Assembly: GCF_000278275.1 (NCBI RefSeq)
Contig: NZ_JH725147.1
Coordinates: forward strand, 62,001 to 126,000
Direction: 5' to 3'
DNA length: 64,000 nt
Origin: Bartonella tamiae Th239
GTDB taxonomy: Bacteria; Pseudomonadota; Alphaproteobacteria; Rhizobiales; Rhizobiaceae
Positions within the stretch are counted from its first letter, which is position 1, and every line of letters begins with the position of its first letter. The translations under genes were made by a program, and so were the position numbers. This document shows positions 49,047 to 59,343 of this stretch, in pieces. The notes under the pieces were generated by a model. The model saw only the letters and a program-made list of their open reading frames with translations, searched no databases and was not told where the DNA came from.

Positions 49047-50840
49047 TTAATGCGAAAATTGTAATTTTGCCAAACGCGCATAAAGACCATTTTTAGCGAC
49101 AAGCTCATCATGTGTTCCTTGTTCTACAATTATGCCACCATCAATAACTAAAATACGATCTGCTTTTAAAATTGTTGCCAAACGATGTGCAATGACCAAC
49201 GTTGTGCGGCCTTCCATCAATCTCTCTAAGGATTTTTGAACCAGCATTTCGCTTTCTGCATCAAGAGCTGATGTTGCCTCATCAAGCAACAATAAGGGTG
49301 CATCACGTAAAAGAGCACGTGCAATGGCGATACGCTGTTTTTGTCCACCTGAAAGTGTTATACCACGTTCACCAACTTGCGTTTCAAAGCCATCTTTTAA
49401 AGCAAAAATAAAATCCGTTGCATTGGCTGCTTTTGCGGCGGCTTCAATTTGACGGTCATCGGCATTTTCACATCCAAAAGCAATATTCTCACGCAATGTT
49501 CCATTAAAAATCGCAACATCTTGAGGCACATAGGCAATACGCATTCGTAAATCATGAGGATCAGCTTTGGTCACATCTATCCCATCAAATGAGATAATTC
49601 CTTTTTGTGGATCATAAAAGCGTAAAATTAATGAAAAAATTGTGCTTTTACCTGCGCCAGAAGGACCGACAAAGGCAATTTTTTCACCAGCTTTTACTGA
49701 AAACGAAAAATTCTTTAAAGCAGGCTGAGTTAAACGCGTTGGATAGGCAAAATCAACATGATCAAATTGCACGGCGCCTTTTGCAGGATGTGGCATTTTT
49801 AAAGGTGTAGACGGTTTAATAACATCAGATTTTTCAACTAAAATTTCAGCCAACCTTTCTGCCGCTCCTGATGCTTGCGCAAGCTCAGCCCCCACTTCTG
49901 ATAATTGTCCAAACGCACTTGCACCAAAAACAGCATAAAGGACAAATTGTCCTAAAGTTCCTGGTGTCATCGTGTTGTGTAAAACATCATTTGATCCAAT
50001 CCACAGCACTGCTACAACACTGCTAAACACTAAAAATATTGCAAAACCTGTTAAAAAAGCACGCGATAATATTGATCCTTTTGCTGCTTGAAATGCACGA
50101 TAAACAAGCAAAGAAAATCTCTTATTAATCTCTTTTTCTGCAGTAAAAGCCTGTATAGTGCGAATAGCACTGACCTGTTCAGACGCCAATGCGGTTGCAT
50201 CCGCCAAGCGGTCTTGTGCCAAACGCGTTCTTAATCGAACCTTACGACCAAAAACAATAATAGGAATAACAATGATGGGAATGGCCACCAAAACCATGGC
50301 CGATAGTTTTGGACTGGTGACGGTCATCATAATGATGGCACCAACCGCCATAATCATATTGCGTAAGGAAACAGAAGCTGTTGCACCTACAGCCGATTTT
50401 ATCTGTGTTGTATCCGCCGATAAACGGGAAATAATTTCTCCCGAATGAGAGCGATCAAAAAATTCGGGTGATAGTGTTGTGATATGGTGAAAAACATCAC
50501 GACGCAAATCAGCGACAACATTTTCTCCAAGTGTGATGACAGAATAATAACGCCCCGCAGAAGCGAGCGCTAAAATTGCCGCCAACAAAAACAATACGCC
50601 AAAATAAGAATTTATCATGGTGCCATCACCATAAGAAAAACCATGGTCAAGCATGCGACGAATAGCAATAGGTAAAACTAACATCACAAGAGCGGCAACA
50701 ATTAGTGAAACTGCGGCAGCAATCGCCAATTTTTTGTAACGCAATAGATAAGGTAATAATGTTGAAAGAGGACGCAAATTGCTTTTTTTGCGTTTTATTG
50801 TCTTATTTTCGGTATTTTTAGCGTCCGTCTGACTATCCAT
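49047..50840 (-). CDS. ABC exporter, MsbA/LmrA-type (permease-ATPase fusion)
   Basis: The 597-residue half-transporter has six transmembrane helices in its N-terminal half (LAIAAAVSLIVAALVMLVLPIAI onward, with GENVVADLRRDVFHHITTL intracellular loop). The C-terminal ATPase has Walker A GPSGAGKST, signature LSGGQKQRIAIARALLRD and Walker B LLLLDEATSALD. As a homodimer it would export a lipid or other hydrophobic compound; the substrate is not known. Monocistronic and divergent from rpmE. Confidence 0.9.
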   Translation of the reverse strand: MDSQTDAKNTENKTIKRKKSNLRPLSTLLPYLLRYKKLAIAAAVSLIVAALVMLVLPIAIRRMLDHGFSYGDGTMINSYFGVLFLLAAILALASAGRYYSVITLGENVVADLRRDVFHHITTLSPEFFDRSHSGEIISRLSADTTQIKSAVGATASVSLRNMIMAVGAIIMMTVTSPKLSAMVLVAIPIIVIPIIVFGRKVRLRTRLAQDRLADATALASEQVSAIRTIQAFTAEKEINKRFSLLVYRAFQAAKGSILSRAFLTGFAIFLVFSSVVAVLWIGSNDVLHNTMTPGTLGQFVLYAVFGASAFGQLSEVGAELAQASGAAERLAEILVEKSDVIKPSTPLKMPHPAKGAVQFDHVDFAYPTRLTQPALKNFSFSVKAGEKIAFVGPSGAGKSTIFSLILRFYDPQKGIISFDGIDVTKADPHDLRMRIAYVPQDVAIFNGTLRENIAFGCENADDRQIEAAAKAANATDFIFALKDGFETQVGERGITLSGGQKQRIAIARALLRDAPLLLLDEATSALDAESEMLVQKSLERLMEGRTTLVIAHRLATILKADRILVIDGGIIVEQGTHDELVAKNGLYARLAKLQFSH

Positions 50841-51009
50841 CTTTGATTGTGCCCTTGTGCTATTGCTCTTGCTGATGTATAGGCAACACCAGAATTTTTA
50901 CAATTGTCTGGTTCATGTCCAGATTTTGTTTATCAAATATACAATCTTATCGCATTATGAAATTCAATCATGCGATATTTTGTTACAGTAAAAGCAGGAA
51001 GTTTGCGTC

Positions 51010-51231
51010 ATGAAAGCTGATATTCATCCCGATTACCACACAATTAAAGTTGTAATGACAGATGGCACCGAATATTTCACCCGTTCAACATGGGGAAAAG
51101 AAGGTGATACACTGAACCTTGATATTGATCCCACAACACATCCAGCTTGGACAGGTGGATCACAAACGCTGGTTGATCGTGGTGGTCGCGTTTCCAAGTT
51201 TAAAAATCGATTTGGAAATCTTGGTATTTAA
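51010..51231 (+). CDS. rpmE: 50S ribosomal protein L31
   Basis: The 73-residue protein starts [27 protein letters not shown] and continues [16 protein letters not shown] and [11 protein letters not shown], the L31 pattern. It lacks the zinc-binding cysteines, so it is the Cys-less (C-) form. It has its own ribosome site AGCAGGAAG and a strong terminator follows. Confidence 0.96.
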   Translation: MKADIHPDYHTIKVVMTDGTEYFTRSTWGKEGDTLNLDIDPTTHPAWTGGSQTLVDRGGRVSKFKNRFGNLGI

Positions 51232-51260
51232 TATAATACGCCTAAGCGTTGAACGAATCA

Positions 51261-51286
51261 AAAACCCGCTTACAAGCGGGTTTTTT
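51261..51286 (+). terminator. rho-independent terminator after rpmE
   Basis: AAAACCCGCT and AGCGGGTTTT flank the loop TACA, followed by a run of Ts. It lies 30 bases after the rpmE stop. Confidence 0.9.
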
Positions 51287-51401
51287 ATTTGTTTTCTTTG
51301 AAACATCACAATGATTGAGCATTTAAAAATGTTCAGCTTATTTTTTGCACCTTTAATATAAAACCACACGATGTGTGAGAAAAAGGCATATTAAAATGAG
51401 T

Positions 51402-51433
51402 AAAAAGACGCCTTTTAAAAAGAGCGTCTTTTT
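51402..51433 (-). terminator. rho-independent terminator after the yebC-like gene
   Basis: AAAAAGACGC and GCGTCTTTTT form a ten-bp stem around a twelve-base loop, with flanking A/T runs, 27 bases past the stop codon. Confidence 0.85.
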
Positions 51434-51460
51434 GCATGAAAATTGCCTATAGAAAAACAT

Positions 51461-52207
51461 TTAAGCAGATAGTTTTGCTAAAACTTCATCACTGACTTCA
51501 AAATTAGCATAAACATTTTGCACATCGTCATCATCTTCAAGCGTAGAAATCAATCTTAAAACAGATTGCGCTTTTTCTTCATCAACAGCGGCACCCGTTG
51601 TTGGTTTCCATACAGTTTTAATTGATTCGGCTTCACCTAATGCTGTTTCAAGCGCTTTTGAAACCTCTCCAATATCTTCAAAAGCACAAATGATAACATG
51701 GCCTTCTTCGTCAGATTGGACATCTTCTGCCCCTGCTTCAATGGCTGCTTCCATAACCGTGTCATTGTCACCAGCGTCAACCTTATAGATAATTTCACCC
51801 ACACGATTAAACATAAAGCCAACTGAACCCGTTTCCCCTAAAGCTCCTCCAGATTTTGTAAAGGCTGCGCGCACATTTGAGGCTGTACGGTTACGATTAT
51901 CTGTTAAAGCTTCAACAATAACAGCCACCCCAGCTGGTCCGTAACCTTCATAGCGCACTTCATCATAATTTTCTGCGTCACCACCTGATGCTTTTTTAAT
52001 CGCGCGTTCAATATTATCTTTTGGCATAGACTGTGATTTCGCGTTCTGTACAGCCAATCGCAATCGCGGATTCATTGCTGGATCTGGTGCACCCTGCTTC
52101 GCAGCAACAGTGATTTCACGAGCAAGTTTAGAGAACATTTTGGAGCGCATCGCATCCTGACGACCTTTACGATGCATGATATTTTTAAATTGTGAATGGC
52201 CTGCCAT
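51461..52207 (-). CDS. YebC/PmpR-family transcriptional regulator
   Basis: The 248-residue protein starts [32 protein letters not shown], the near-invariant start of YebC/PmpR (TACO1) proteins, and contains [23 protein letters not shown]. The family includes DNA-binding regulators and translation-related TACO1 proteins. In other genomes yebC precedes ruvC; here it is about 8 kb away. It lies 138 nt after the ymdB-like gene on the same strand. Confidence 0.94.
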   Translation of the reverse strand: MAGHSQFKNIMHRKGRQDAMRSKMFSKLAREITVAAKQGAPDPAMNPRLRLAVQNAKSQSMPKDNIERAIKKASGGDAENYDEVRYEGYGPAGVAVIVEALTDNRNRTASNVRAAFTKSGGALGETGSVGFMFNRVGEIIYKVDAGDNDTVMEAAIEAGAEDVQSDEEGHVIICAFEDIGEVSKALETALGEAESIKTVWKPTTGAAVDEEKAQSVLRLISTLEDDDDVQNVYANFEVSDEVLAKLSA

Positions 52208-52345
52208 GGCTCACCTTTCAGATTTTGCGACAAAGAGGCATATCTTTATAACAAAGGACTATCTCTGCCGAACAGTGTTTCTTATTCTGAACATCTCTCT
52301 TATACGAAAAACACTTTTAAAGGTAAAGAGAGACACAAGCCCAAC

Positions 52346-53167
52346 TCACCAGAAATCAGGCATAATTTTTTGCAAGCGTGGGCCAATACGTAACGGACTG
52401 ACTTTTTCAGCAAGACCCGTCTTATCGGATATTTCAACGGCCAATCCGCAAATGGTTGCGGGTCCATGAGCAGGCTCATAACGACCACGAGGAATTTTTG
52501 TGACAAAACGATTGAGCGGTTCTTCCTTATCCATTCCAAGGGAAGAATCATAATCTCCACACATGCCCGCATCCGACATATAAGCCGTGCCACCATTTAA
52601 AATTTGTGCATCGGCTGTCGGAATATGGGTGTGTGTTCCAACAACAACACTGACACGCCCATCAAGAAAATGACCAAAACATTGTTTTTCACTTGTCGCT
52701 TCAGCATGAAAATCAAAAATTGCAGCGTCCACATGCTCACCTAGAGGACAATCCCCAATGATTTTTTCTGCTGTCTCAAAAGGATCATCAAGATCAGGAT
52801 GCATAAAGACACGCCCCATAACATTGGCAACCAAAATACGCGCACCATTTTTAGCTGTGTAAATGCCTGATCCCTTACCCGCTGTCCCTCGTGGAAAGTT
52901 CGCTGGCCTTAAAAAGGCGTCGGCATAATTGGCATAATTCAATGTTTCTTTCTGATCAAATGCATGATTGCCTGTCGTAACAACATCGGCGCCTGCTTCT
53001 AATGTTTCATGATAAATACGCTCAGTAATGCCAAAGCCAGAAGCCGCATTTTCACCGTTCACAACGACAAAATCCAGTTGCAACTTTTCAATCAAAAGCG
53101 GCAGTTTTTCAAAAACGGCCACGCGCCCTGTTTTGCCAACCATATCGCCTAAAAATAAAAATCTCAT
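52346..53167 (-). CDS. YmdB-like metallophosphoesterase (TIGR00282)
   Basis: The 273-residue protein starts MRFLFLGDMVGKTGR and contains VVNGENAASGFGITE, TTGNHAFDQKE, FDFHAEATSEK and VVGTHTHIPTADAQILNGGTAYMSDAGM. These metal-site signatures define the TIGR00282 family (Bacillus YmdB, a cyclic nucleotide phosphodiesterase of bimetallic type). The ATG at 53167 fits family starts. It overlaps nothing and comes 20 nt after the cyclo-ligase gene, likely one operon. Confidence 0.88.
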   Translation of the reverse strand: MRFLFLGDMVGKTGRVAVFEKLPLLIEKLQLDFVVVNGENAASGFGITERIYHETLEAGADVVTTGNHAFDQKETLNYANYADAFLRPANFPRGTAGKGSGIYTAKNGARILVANVMGRVFMHPDLDDPFETAEKIIGDCPLGEHVDAAIFDFHAEATSEKQCFGHFLDGRVSVVVGTHTHIPTADAQILNGGTAYMSDAGMCGDYDSSLGMDKEEPLNRFVTKIPRGRYEPAHGPATICGLAVEISDKTGLAEKVSPLRIGPRLQKIMPDFW

Positions 53168-53187
53168 TGAACCTTTGTAAACATAAA

Positions 53188-53763
53188 TTAAAAAATGCGC
53201 AAACCGCTTTCCGTCCAAATCATATTTAAAGGCACATCATGGGTTTCAGCAGGAATAACGGCAAATTTTTGACAGTCAAAAGCAAGACCAATCAATAAAG
53301 GTTTATGTCCCATTTTGTTCATATCCTTCAAAGCTCGATCATAAAATCCTTTGCCATAACCAAGACGATTGCCTTGATCATCAAAAGCTGAAAGCGGCAT
53401 CAAAATAAGATCCGGAATAACACAAGCAGAATTTTGTGAAGGACCATATGTACCAAAGCCAACATCAATCAAAACACTGTCTTCATCATATAAGCGAAAT
53501 ATCATTGTGTGTTCATCGATAAGTGCTGGAAGGGCGCATTGTAAGCCTTCTTTTTTGAGAGCGTCTAACAAGGGGCGTGGATCAATTTCACTACGTATTG
53601 GCCAAAACCCTGCTATGATTCTTTTATCTTTTAAAAACGGCTTCAATACATCTCTTTGGTATGCAAGCTTTTTTGAAATTTCCAAACGTTCTTCAAATGC
53701 CATTGCATCACGGCGTTTTAACGCATCCAAACGAAGATTTTTTTTATTATTCACCATACGCAT
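53188..53763 (-). CDS. 5-formyltetrahydrofolate cyclo-ligase
   Basis: The 191-residue protein has the family core: IIAGFWPIRSEIDPRPLLDAL and PDLILMPLSAFDDQGNRLGYGKGFYDRAL. The enzyme converts 5-formyl-THF to 5,10-methenyl-THF with ATP. ATG at 53763 chosen; another ATG two codons later is possible. In many Proteobacteria this gene (fau/ygfA) lies directly after the 6S RNA gene, and a structured RNA is present upstream here. Confidence 0.9.
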   Translation of the reverse strand: MRMVNNKKNLRLDALKRRDAMAFEERLEISKKLAYQRDVLKPFLKDKRIIAGFWPIRSEIDPRPLLDALKKEGLQCALPALIDEHTMIFRLYDEDSVLIDVGFGTYGPSQNSACVIPDLILMPLSAFDDQGNRLGYGKGFYDRALKDMNKMGHKPLLIGLAFDCQKFAVIPAETHDVPLNMIWTESGLRIF

Positions 53764-54554
53764 ATTATTTTTCAAAAAAATTACTGCTTAAAATAACATC
53801 ATTTTTCGATGTATTTTCATAAAAATAAACAGCAATTTGACCAAATATTTAATAATGATCTTAGCAACATATGTTTAATATGTGATATTTAATCCATTAT
53901 CATGGCTCATCAATACCAAAAATCTTGCAAGCTGATGTGTAGTGAAATGTAAAAGTGTATAATAAGTTTTTTCACCAATGATCATAGTTCTTTTATAAAC
54001 AACGACCATCATCTCACACGATAGACCAACACGGTGCGTAAAATACCTAAAAGAATATTCTATAATAAAAGGGCTCTCATCATAAGATTTCTTTTTTAAA
54101 ATGATTTCTTAAAACTTGATGATTCCTTATATAAAGAAAGTGCGAACCACAGCAACCGATGGACTCATTTTGATCCCGGGTACCTACAAAGTAGGTGGGC
54201 ACCATATGAGAAGGCTCACGAGCCTTCCCAGGGACAGTTCCCTTAGAGATCAGTAAGGCCCCGGGGATGCAGTTGTTCCTGTCGAGAAGCGCAGAACGCA
54301 AAAACCAATATAGTATAATTTATCAAATTTACCAGTGCAGAAAATGAACAAGATTTAAGCTAAATTTTTAAAACAGTGATGAAATAGATCCTATTCTTAA
54401 AAGCAATTTCTTATAAGATAAAATCTTCTGATGATAATCAACTTTTTAAAAAGGCGAACCAGTGAACATCATTTCAAATATAATAAGCATTACTACAATC
54501 TTATCAATAAAAAGGAGATAAATTTAAGGATCTGCAATGGATCAAAGACGTCAT
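53764..54554. other. region upstream of the cyclo-ligase, holding the 6S RNA candidate
   Basis: Apart from the structured RNA at about 54140-54303, this region is AT-rich and has no recognised gene. The part at 54304-54554 should hold the RNA's promoter and the end of the TPR gene transcript. Confidence 0.4.
54140..54303 (-). ncRNA. ssrS: probable 6S RNA
   Basis: This block is far richer in G+C than its surroundings and has no coding sense. On the minus strand it folds by eye into an arm with the hairpins AAGGCT-CGTG-AGCCTT and ACCTAC-TTT-GTAGGT, between CCCCGGGGCCTTACTGATC and CCCGGGATC. A partial closing stem forms between GAAC/AAC near the 5' end and GTT/GTTC near the 3' end. A long hairpin with an open middle, about 160-200 nt, directly before the fau/ygfA gene on the same strand is the usual setting of 6S RNA. 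6S binds RNA polymerase in stationary phase. Ends are approximate. Confidence 0.65.
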
Positions 54555-55253
54555 TTATATTGCTTGAGGTGTTTCTGCTTCCAAAATTTCACCCACGCGA
54601 TTTTGCGCCCTACGCATTTGGGGATAATAATTAAGCGCGTCTTCATAAGCTTTTAACGCCAATTGTTTGCGATCCGTCATTTCCATAATAGATCCTAAAA
54701 GCATAAGCGCATTATAATTGCGCGGCTCCAAACGTAATGCTTCATTAAGATCGAACATGGCAAGTTTAAGATCATTTAGCTGCATATGAACCGCAGCACG
54801 CCGCATCCAACCTTCGGCATAATCAGGCTTTAAAGCCACAATATTATCTAAAAAATCAAGGGCAAGCGCATAATTTTGTTCATAAATGCCATCTTCAGCC
54901 CATTGCATCATTAAATCCACCGCATCACTTCCCGACTGGCTCCAAAGTCCTTGAATTTGACGGCTAATTTTTAAAGCATCATTGACATTCGCCGTTTTTT
55001 TTAAAACAGAAAACAACCGATCAAGCTCTGCTTTTTTACGTTCCGCTGCATTTTGATCTTTGCCAAGATCAGGCAATACTTCATCCGGGTTAGGCTTTTC
55101 AGGAATAATTTCTTCAGGCGACAGCACTGGTGCGTCAGGATCTTCTTGTGGCGGAAGCTCAGGCAAACCTTGAGCATAAACCTTCAAACAAAACACTCCA
55201 ATGATCAAAGCAAGAAAAATAATTGAAAGCTTATTACGCATGAGACCAGTCAC
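54555..55253 (-). CDS. TPR-repeat protein, exported
   Basis: The 232-residue protein has a signal peptide (LSIIFLALIIGVFCLKVYAQ), a Pro/acidic linker and three TPR units (YALALDFLDNIVALKPDYAEGWMRRA; LAMFDLNEALRLEPRNYNALMLLG; LALKAYEDALNYYPQMRRAQNR). It is a periplasmic protein-interaction module of unknown partner; similar single TPR lipoprotein-like genes are common in Rhizobiales. A GTG start at 55253 has GGAA upstream; an ATG four codons later is a possible alternative. Confidence 0.75.
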   Translation of the reverse strand: MTGLMRNKLSIIFLALIIGVFCLKVYAQGLPELPPQEDPDAPVLSPEEIIPEKPNPDEVLPDLGKDQNAAERKKAELDRLFSVLKKTANVNDALKISRQIQGLWSQSGSDAVDLMMQWAEDGIYEQNYALALDFLDNIVALKPDYAEGWMRRAAVHMQLNDLKLAMFDLNEALRLEPRNYNALMLLGSIMEMTDRKQLALKAYEDALNYYPQMRRAQNRVGEILEAETPQAI

Positions 55254-55450
55254 AAATTTCCAAAATATAATGCTTAAATATTATAAGAATAAACCAACAT
55301 CACGCTAAATTAAAATTAAGGCAATGCGATGTTTTTCTCAATATTTATCTACAAAACATAAGCATATTGATCTTAAAAATGAGCTTTTATTTTTAATAAA
55401 TGATAAATGAGAATGCATACAAAATATGAGACACATAAAATTGTGATTAT

Positions 55451-55478
55451 AAAAAAGGCTCCTATTGGAGCCTTTTTT
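55451..55478 (-). terminator. rho-independent terminator after rpmJ
   Basis: AAAAAAGGCTCC and GGAGCCTTTTTT form a twelve-bp stem with loop TATT, starting 13 bases past the rpmJ stop. Confidence 0.92.
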
Positions 55479-55490
55479 AAACGGTTAAAA

Positions 55491-55616
55491 TCAACCTTGA
55501 CGTGCTTTAAAACGTGGATTGGTCTTATTAATGATATAAACACGACCCTTACGGCGAACCATGCGGTTGTCGCGGTGACGCGCCATAAGCGCTTTAAGCG
55601 AATTTTTAATTTTCAT
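55491..55616 (-). CDS. rpmJ: 50S ribosomal protein L36 (41 residues)
   Basis: The minus strand encodes [19 protein letters not shown] followed by [22 protein letters not shown], the L36 sequence of the alternative, 41-residue Cys-poor form common in alphaproteobacteria. The ribosomal protein sits in the large subunit. ATG at 55616; GGTGAT lies just upstream. It ends with a strong terminator. No gene overlaps it. Confidence 0.95.
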   Translation of the reverse strand: MKIKNSLKALMARHRDNRMVRRKGRVYIINKTNPRFKARQG

Positions 55617-55784
55617 TTTAATCACCTTTATACCCTCATTGGGGTAATTTTAAATTGAGGCAAAGTGAAATGGCTCAATTTCGAGCTAAAAATATATTAT
55701 ATAAGTAACGTATTATTTTGGTTCTTGTCAAGTGCAAATGATTCAAGTGACAGAGCTTTTGCCGCAACAAGATCATTATGATCC

Positions 55785-56858
55785 TTATTTTATAAGTCTG
55801 GTTATATGCCCCATTTTACGATTTGGGCGGCTTTCATCTTTCCCATAGATATGAATCAATGTTTGGGGTTCATTAAGAAGTGTTTCCCATTTAAAAACAT
55901 CATCACCGATTAAATTTTCCATTATACAATTGCTATGACGATGTGGCTCACCCAAAGGTAATCCTGCCACAGCGCGCACATGATTTTCAAACTGAGAAAT
56001 CAAACACGCCGCTTCTGTCCAATGTCCTGAATTATGGACGCGTGGAGCAAATTCATTGGCAATCACCGAACCATCTTCCATCACAAAAAATTCCACCCCA
56101 ATCACCCCGATATAATCAAAAGCTTCAAGCACTTTTTGAGTGTATGCCTGTGCTTGAGTGATCGTTTTTTGAGACAAATTTGCAGGCACATGTGAACTGT
56201 GCAATATGCCATTTTGATGACGATTTTCGGGGCTATCATAAAAAACAGTTTTGCCATGACTATCACGCGCACCAATGACCGAAATTTCTTTTGTAAAAGG
56301 TACAAGCCCTTCCAAAATTGCGGGCGCATAAGAAATCATTTTTAAAATCTCTTCATCATCTATTTTTTCTGTCTGTTTTAAACGCACCTGCCCTTTCCCA
56401 TCATAGCCAAAACGGCGAGTTTTTAAAATGGCATCACCACCTAATTCTTTCAAACCTTCAAGAAGCGATTGAGAAGTATCGATCAACCGCCAAGGTGCTG
56501 TTTCAATACCGAGTGCATTTAAAAATTGTTTTTCAAAATAACGATCCTGAGCGATATGCAGCGCTTTGGGATGAGGCTGAAGAATCGTTTTTTCTTTCAA
56601 TCGATCCAATGCAGATGCTGGCACATTTTCAAACTCATAGGTAATGACGTGACACATTTTGGCCAATTCATCCAATGCTTTTTTATCATCGTAAGGCGCA
56701 ATGATATGGTGCCATGCGATATCACCCGCTGGACAGTTTTGAGCTGGTTCTAAAATGATTGATCGAAATCCAAGCCGCGCGGCTGCCACTGACATCATCC
56801 GCGCCAGTTGACCACCACCAATAAAACCAATAGCGTCTCCGACTTTAAGACTGGCCAT
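55785..56858 (-). CDS. purK: N5-carboxyaminoimidazole ribonucleotide synthase
   Basis: The 357-residue ATP-grasp enzyme starts [21 protein letters not shown] and carries [31 protein letters not shown] and [26 protein letters not shown]. It makes N5-CAIR from AIR, bicarbonate and ATP in purine synthesis. The ATG at 56858 follows GAGG by seven bases and overlaps the purE stop by 14 nt. Confidence 0.95.
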   Translation of the reverse strand: MASLKVGDAIGFIGGGQLARMMSVAAARLGFRSIILEPAQNCPAGDIAWHHIIAPYDDKKALDELAKMCHVITYEFENVPASALDRLKEKTILQPHPKALHIAQDRYFEKQFLNALGIETAPWRLIDTSQSLLEGLKELGGDAILKTRRFGYDGKGQVRLKQTEKIDDEEILKMISYAPAILEGLVPFTKEISVIGARDSHGKTVFYDSPENRHQNGILHSSHVPANLSQKTITQAQAYTQKVLEAFDYIGVIGVEFFVMEDGSVIANEFAPRVHNSGHWTEAACLISQFENHVRAVAGLPLGEPHRHSNCIMENLIGDDVFKWETLLNEPQTLIHIYGKDESRPNRKMGHITRLIK

Positions 56859-57372
56859 GTGAAGCCTCACTGGTTGTCATTTCATCAAAAGGAAATTCTG
56901 CCACTGCATCTGTTTGTTTTTGTCGCCATTCATCAAAACGTTGTGCCAATTGAACATCATAAATCGACAATATAGAAGCCGCCAATAAAGCTGCATTGAT
57001 CGCCCCTGCTTTGCCAATTGCCAAAGTTCCAACGGGAATACCAGCGGGCATTTGGACAATAGATAGTAAAGAATCCTGCCCAGATAAAGCTCGTGATTGC
57101 ACAGGCACACCTAAAACCGGCAAAGCGGTCATAGCCGCAGTCATACCCGGCAAATGGGCAGCGCCGCCTGCCCCCGCGATAATAATTTTAAAGCCTGCTT
57201 TTTTTGCGTTCTTTGAGAAATCAACCAAACGATCTGGTGTGCGATGAGCTGATATAATACGTGTTTCAAAGCCAATTTTAAGCTCCTTTAACGTATCAGC
57301 AGCATGGTGCATTGTATCCCAATCCGACTGGCTCCCCATGATTATGGCGATATCTTTTTGCTTTTCATTCAT
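56845..57372 (-). CDS. purE: N5-carboxyaminoimidazole ribonucleotide mutase
   Basis: The 175-residue protein contains [51 protein letters not shown] and the ending typical of class I PurE. It rearranges N5-CAIR to CAIR. It is co-transcribed with purK (overlap), purE first. It starts 21 nt after the DUF465 gene. Confidence 0.95.
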   Translation of the reverse strand: MNEKQKDIAIIMGSQSDWDTMHHAADTLKELKIGFETRIISAHRTPDRLVDFSKNAKKAGFKIIIAGAGGAAHLPGMTAAMTALPVLGVPVQSRALSGQDSLLSIVQMPAGIPVGTLAIGKAGAINAALLAASILSIYDVQLAQRFDEWRQKQTDAVAEFPFDEMTTSEASHGQS

Positions 57373-57393
57373 GGTTTATTCCTCATTCATGAA

Positions 57394-57597
57394 TCAGGCG
57401 ATAATGTCGGGAATAATCCGATCTTCAAGTTTATGAATACGATCTTTTAAATCCAATTTTTTCTTTTTCATACGTTGAACACAAAGACGATCAGAGCCTA
57501 CCTTTATCATTGCCTCAATTGCAGCATCAAAATCGGCATGATCTTGCTTTAAGCGTGCAAGCGTTAATTTAATATCGGCCTGTTCCTGCTCGGACAT
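57394..57597 (-). CDS. DUF465/YdcH-like small protein
   Basis: The 67-residue protein is a helical hairpin with the DUF465 pattern: LARLKQDHADFDAAIEAM, then LCVQRMKKKKLDLKDRIHKLED. The function is unknown. It lies on the same strand 21 nt before purE and faces a similar protein divergently at 57840. Confidence 0.8.
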   Translation of the reverse strand: MSEQEQADIKLTLARLKQDHADFDAAIEAMIKVGSDRLCVQRMKKKKLDLKDRIHKLEDRIIPDIIA

Positions 57598-57839
57598 GGT
57601 GGTCGTCCTCAAATTCTTTCATGAAATACCATACAAAGATTATGAAAATTTATGTGTTCATCTTCATAATTATTGCGCCTATATCATAATTTATGGATTT
57701 GCGGAAATTTTAAATCTCTCACTTTTTAAAATTATTTTTATTTATCGACAAACAATCATAAAGGTGCCAAATTTATTCTCTTGGATAAAAGACTACGAAA
57801 AATAAAAGTCCATGAGTGGAAACTAAAGGAGTTACTTTT

Positions 57840-58010
57840 ATGGGAATTGAAGCACATATAGAAGCTATGGCACGCAAACATGAAGATCTTGAAACAAAAA
57901 TTGAAGATGCTATTACCGCCCCTTCAATTGATGATTTGACGATCAGTGATCTCAAACGAAAAAAACTTATGCTCAAAGATGCTATCGAAAAATTGAAATC
58001 AGAATCTTAA
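57840..58010 (+). CDS. DUF465/YdcH-like small protein
   Basis: The 56-residue helical hairpin (HIEAMARKHEDLETKIEDA and ISDLKRKKLMLKDAIEKLK) belongs to DUF465. The ATG follows AAAGGAG, a strong ribosome site. It is divergent from the 67-residue relative at 57394-57597, with a 242-base shared promoter region, and may form coiled-coil pairs with it. Function unknown. Confidence 0.8.
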   Translation: MGIEAHIEAMARKHEDLETKIEDAITAPSIDDLTISDLKRKKLMLKDAIEKLKSES

Positions 58011-58209
58011 AAAAGATCAGAAATTTATTAGCCTTTCTTGCAAAACAGCCCATAGTGAAATGGGTCTTTTAAGAGAGGCGTTTCAAGATTCTTTTTAAAA
58101 AAGTGACAAAATATAATTTTTTTCTTTTATGACATTCTACCTTTAAACATTATATTCAGTCGTAATACATTTCAAAAAACACAGAAATATCGTTTAAAGA
58201 AAGATACCA

Positions 58210-59208
58210 ATGATTATACCCAAAATGATGCGCGCCATTTCCATAAGGGGCGCAGGTGGTCCTGAAGTTTTAAAACAGGTTCATATGCCTGTTCCATCAA
58301 TCAAAGATGATGAAATTCTTATTCAAATTCATGCAGCGGGCGTCAATCGTCCTGATGTTGCACAAAGACAAGGCACGTATCCACCACCGCCTGATGCTTC
58401 ACCTTTACCCGGTTTGGAAGTCGCTGGAAAAGTTGTCAATATAGGGAAAAATGTTTCACGGTTTCACTGTGGTGATCATGTGACAGCGCTTGTCGCAGGA
58501 GGCGGTTATGCCGAATATGTTTCGGTGGCAAGCAGCAATGCTTTACCCGTTCCAAAGGGGTTTAACTTTATTCAAGCAGCAGCATTGCCAGAAACTTTTT
58601 TTACCGTATGGAGTAATGTATTTGATCGTGGCAAACTTCAATCAGGGGATGTTTTTCTTGTTCACGGCGGCACTTCAGGCATTGGCACCACAGCCATTCA
58701 ACTTGCGAAAGCTTTTGGCGCAAAAGTCATTGCAACAGCAGGTTCAAAACAAAAATGTGATGCATGTTTAAAACTTGGAGCTGATCTTGCGATTAATTAT
58801 CGTGAACGAGATTTTGTTGAAGACATCCAAAACTATACGGATAAAAAAGGGGTAAATGTTATTCTTGATATGGTTGGCGGCGACTATGCAGAAAAGAATT
58901 ATAAAATAGCCGCAAACGATGCCCATATTGTCCAAATTGCCGTCTTAAATGGCGCTAAGGCAAATGTTAATCTTGGATATCTCATGGTTAAACGCCTCAT
59001 TCATACAGGATCAACTTTAAGAATTCGTGATACCGCCTTTAAAGCTGATATTGCAAAATCTCTTTATCAAAAAGTATGGCCCTTGCTTGAAGAGGGTAAA
59101 ATTACACCAATCATTGATCAAGTCTTTTCACTAAACGATGTTGAAAAAGCACATGAACGTATGGAAACAAGCAAACATATTGGTAAAATTATTTTGAAAA
59201 TTGTTTAA
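58210..59208 (+). CDS. NAD(P)H-quinone oxidoreductase, zinc-free MDR family (PIG3-type)
   Basis: The 332-residue protein has an MDR fold with PGLEVAGKVVNIGKNVSRFHCGDHVTALVAGGGYAEYV and the NADPH-binding VHGGTSGIGTTAIQLAKAFGAKVIATAGS. It lacks the structural and catalytic zinc ligands, as quinone reductases do. The close similarity to PIG3/TP53I3 and QorA suggests reduction of quinones or enones with NADPH. Single gene, followed 135 nt later by trcR. Confidence 0.88.
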   Translation: MIIPKMMRAISIRGAGGPEVLKQVHMPVPSIKDDEILIQIHAAGVNRPDVAQRQGTYPPPPDASPLPGLEVAGKVVNIGKNVSRFHCGDHVTALVAGGGYAEYVSVASSNALPVPKGFNFIQAAALPETFFTVWSNVFDRGKLQSGDVFLVHGGTSGIGTTAIQLAKAFGAKVIATAGSKQKCDACLKLGADLAINYRERDFVEDIQNYTDKKGVNVILDMVGGDYAEKNYKIAANDAHIVQIAVLNGAKANVNLGYLMVKRLIHTGSTLRIRDTAFKADIAKSLYQKVWPLLEEGKITPIIDQVFSLNDVEKAHERMETSKHIGKIILKIV

Positions 59209-59343
59209 TAAAGCTAAGGAACTTAGCAGTTTGACTTGTTGTTTTTTTATTTTCAGTTTATAAGAGCGCAAGAATTCCCGGAAAAAATGTGGTCTAATCC
59301 ACGTCCCGCTATACCGGAGCGGGCGAATAAGAGGATATATGTC

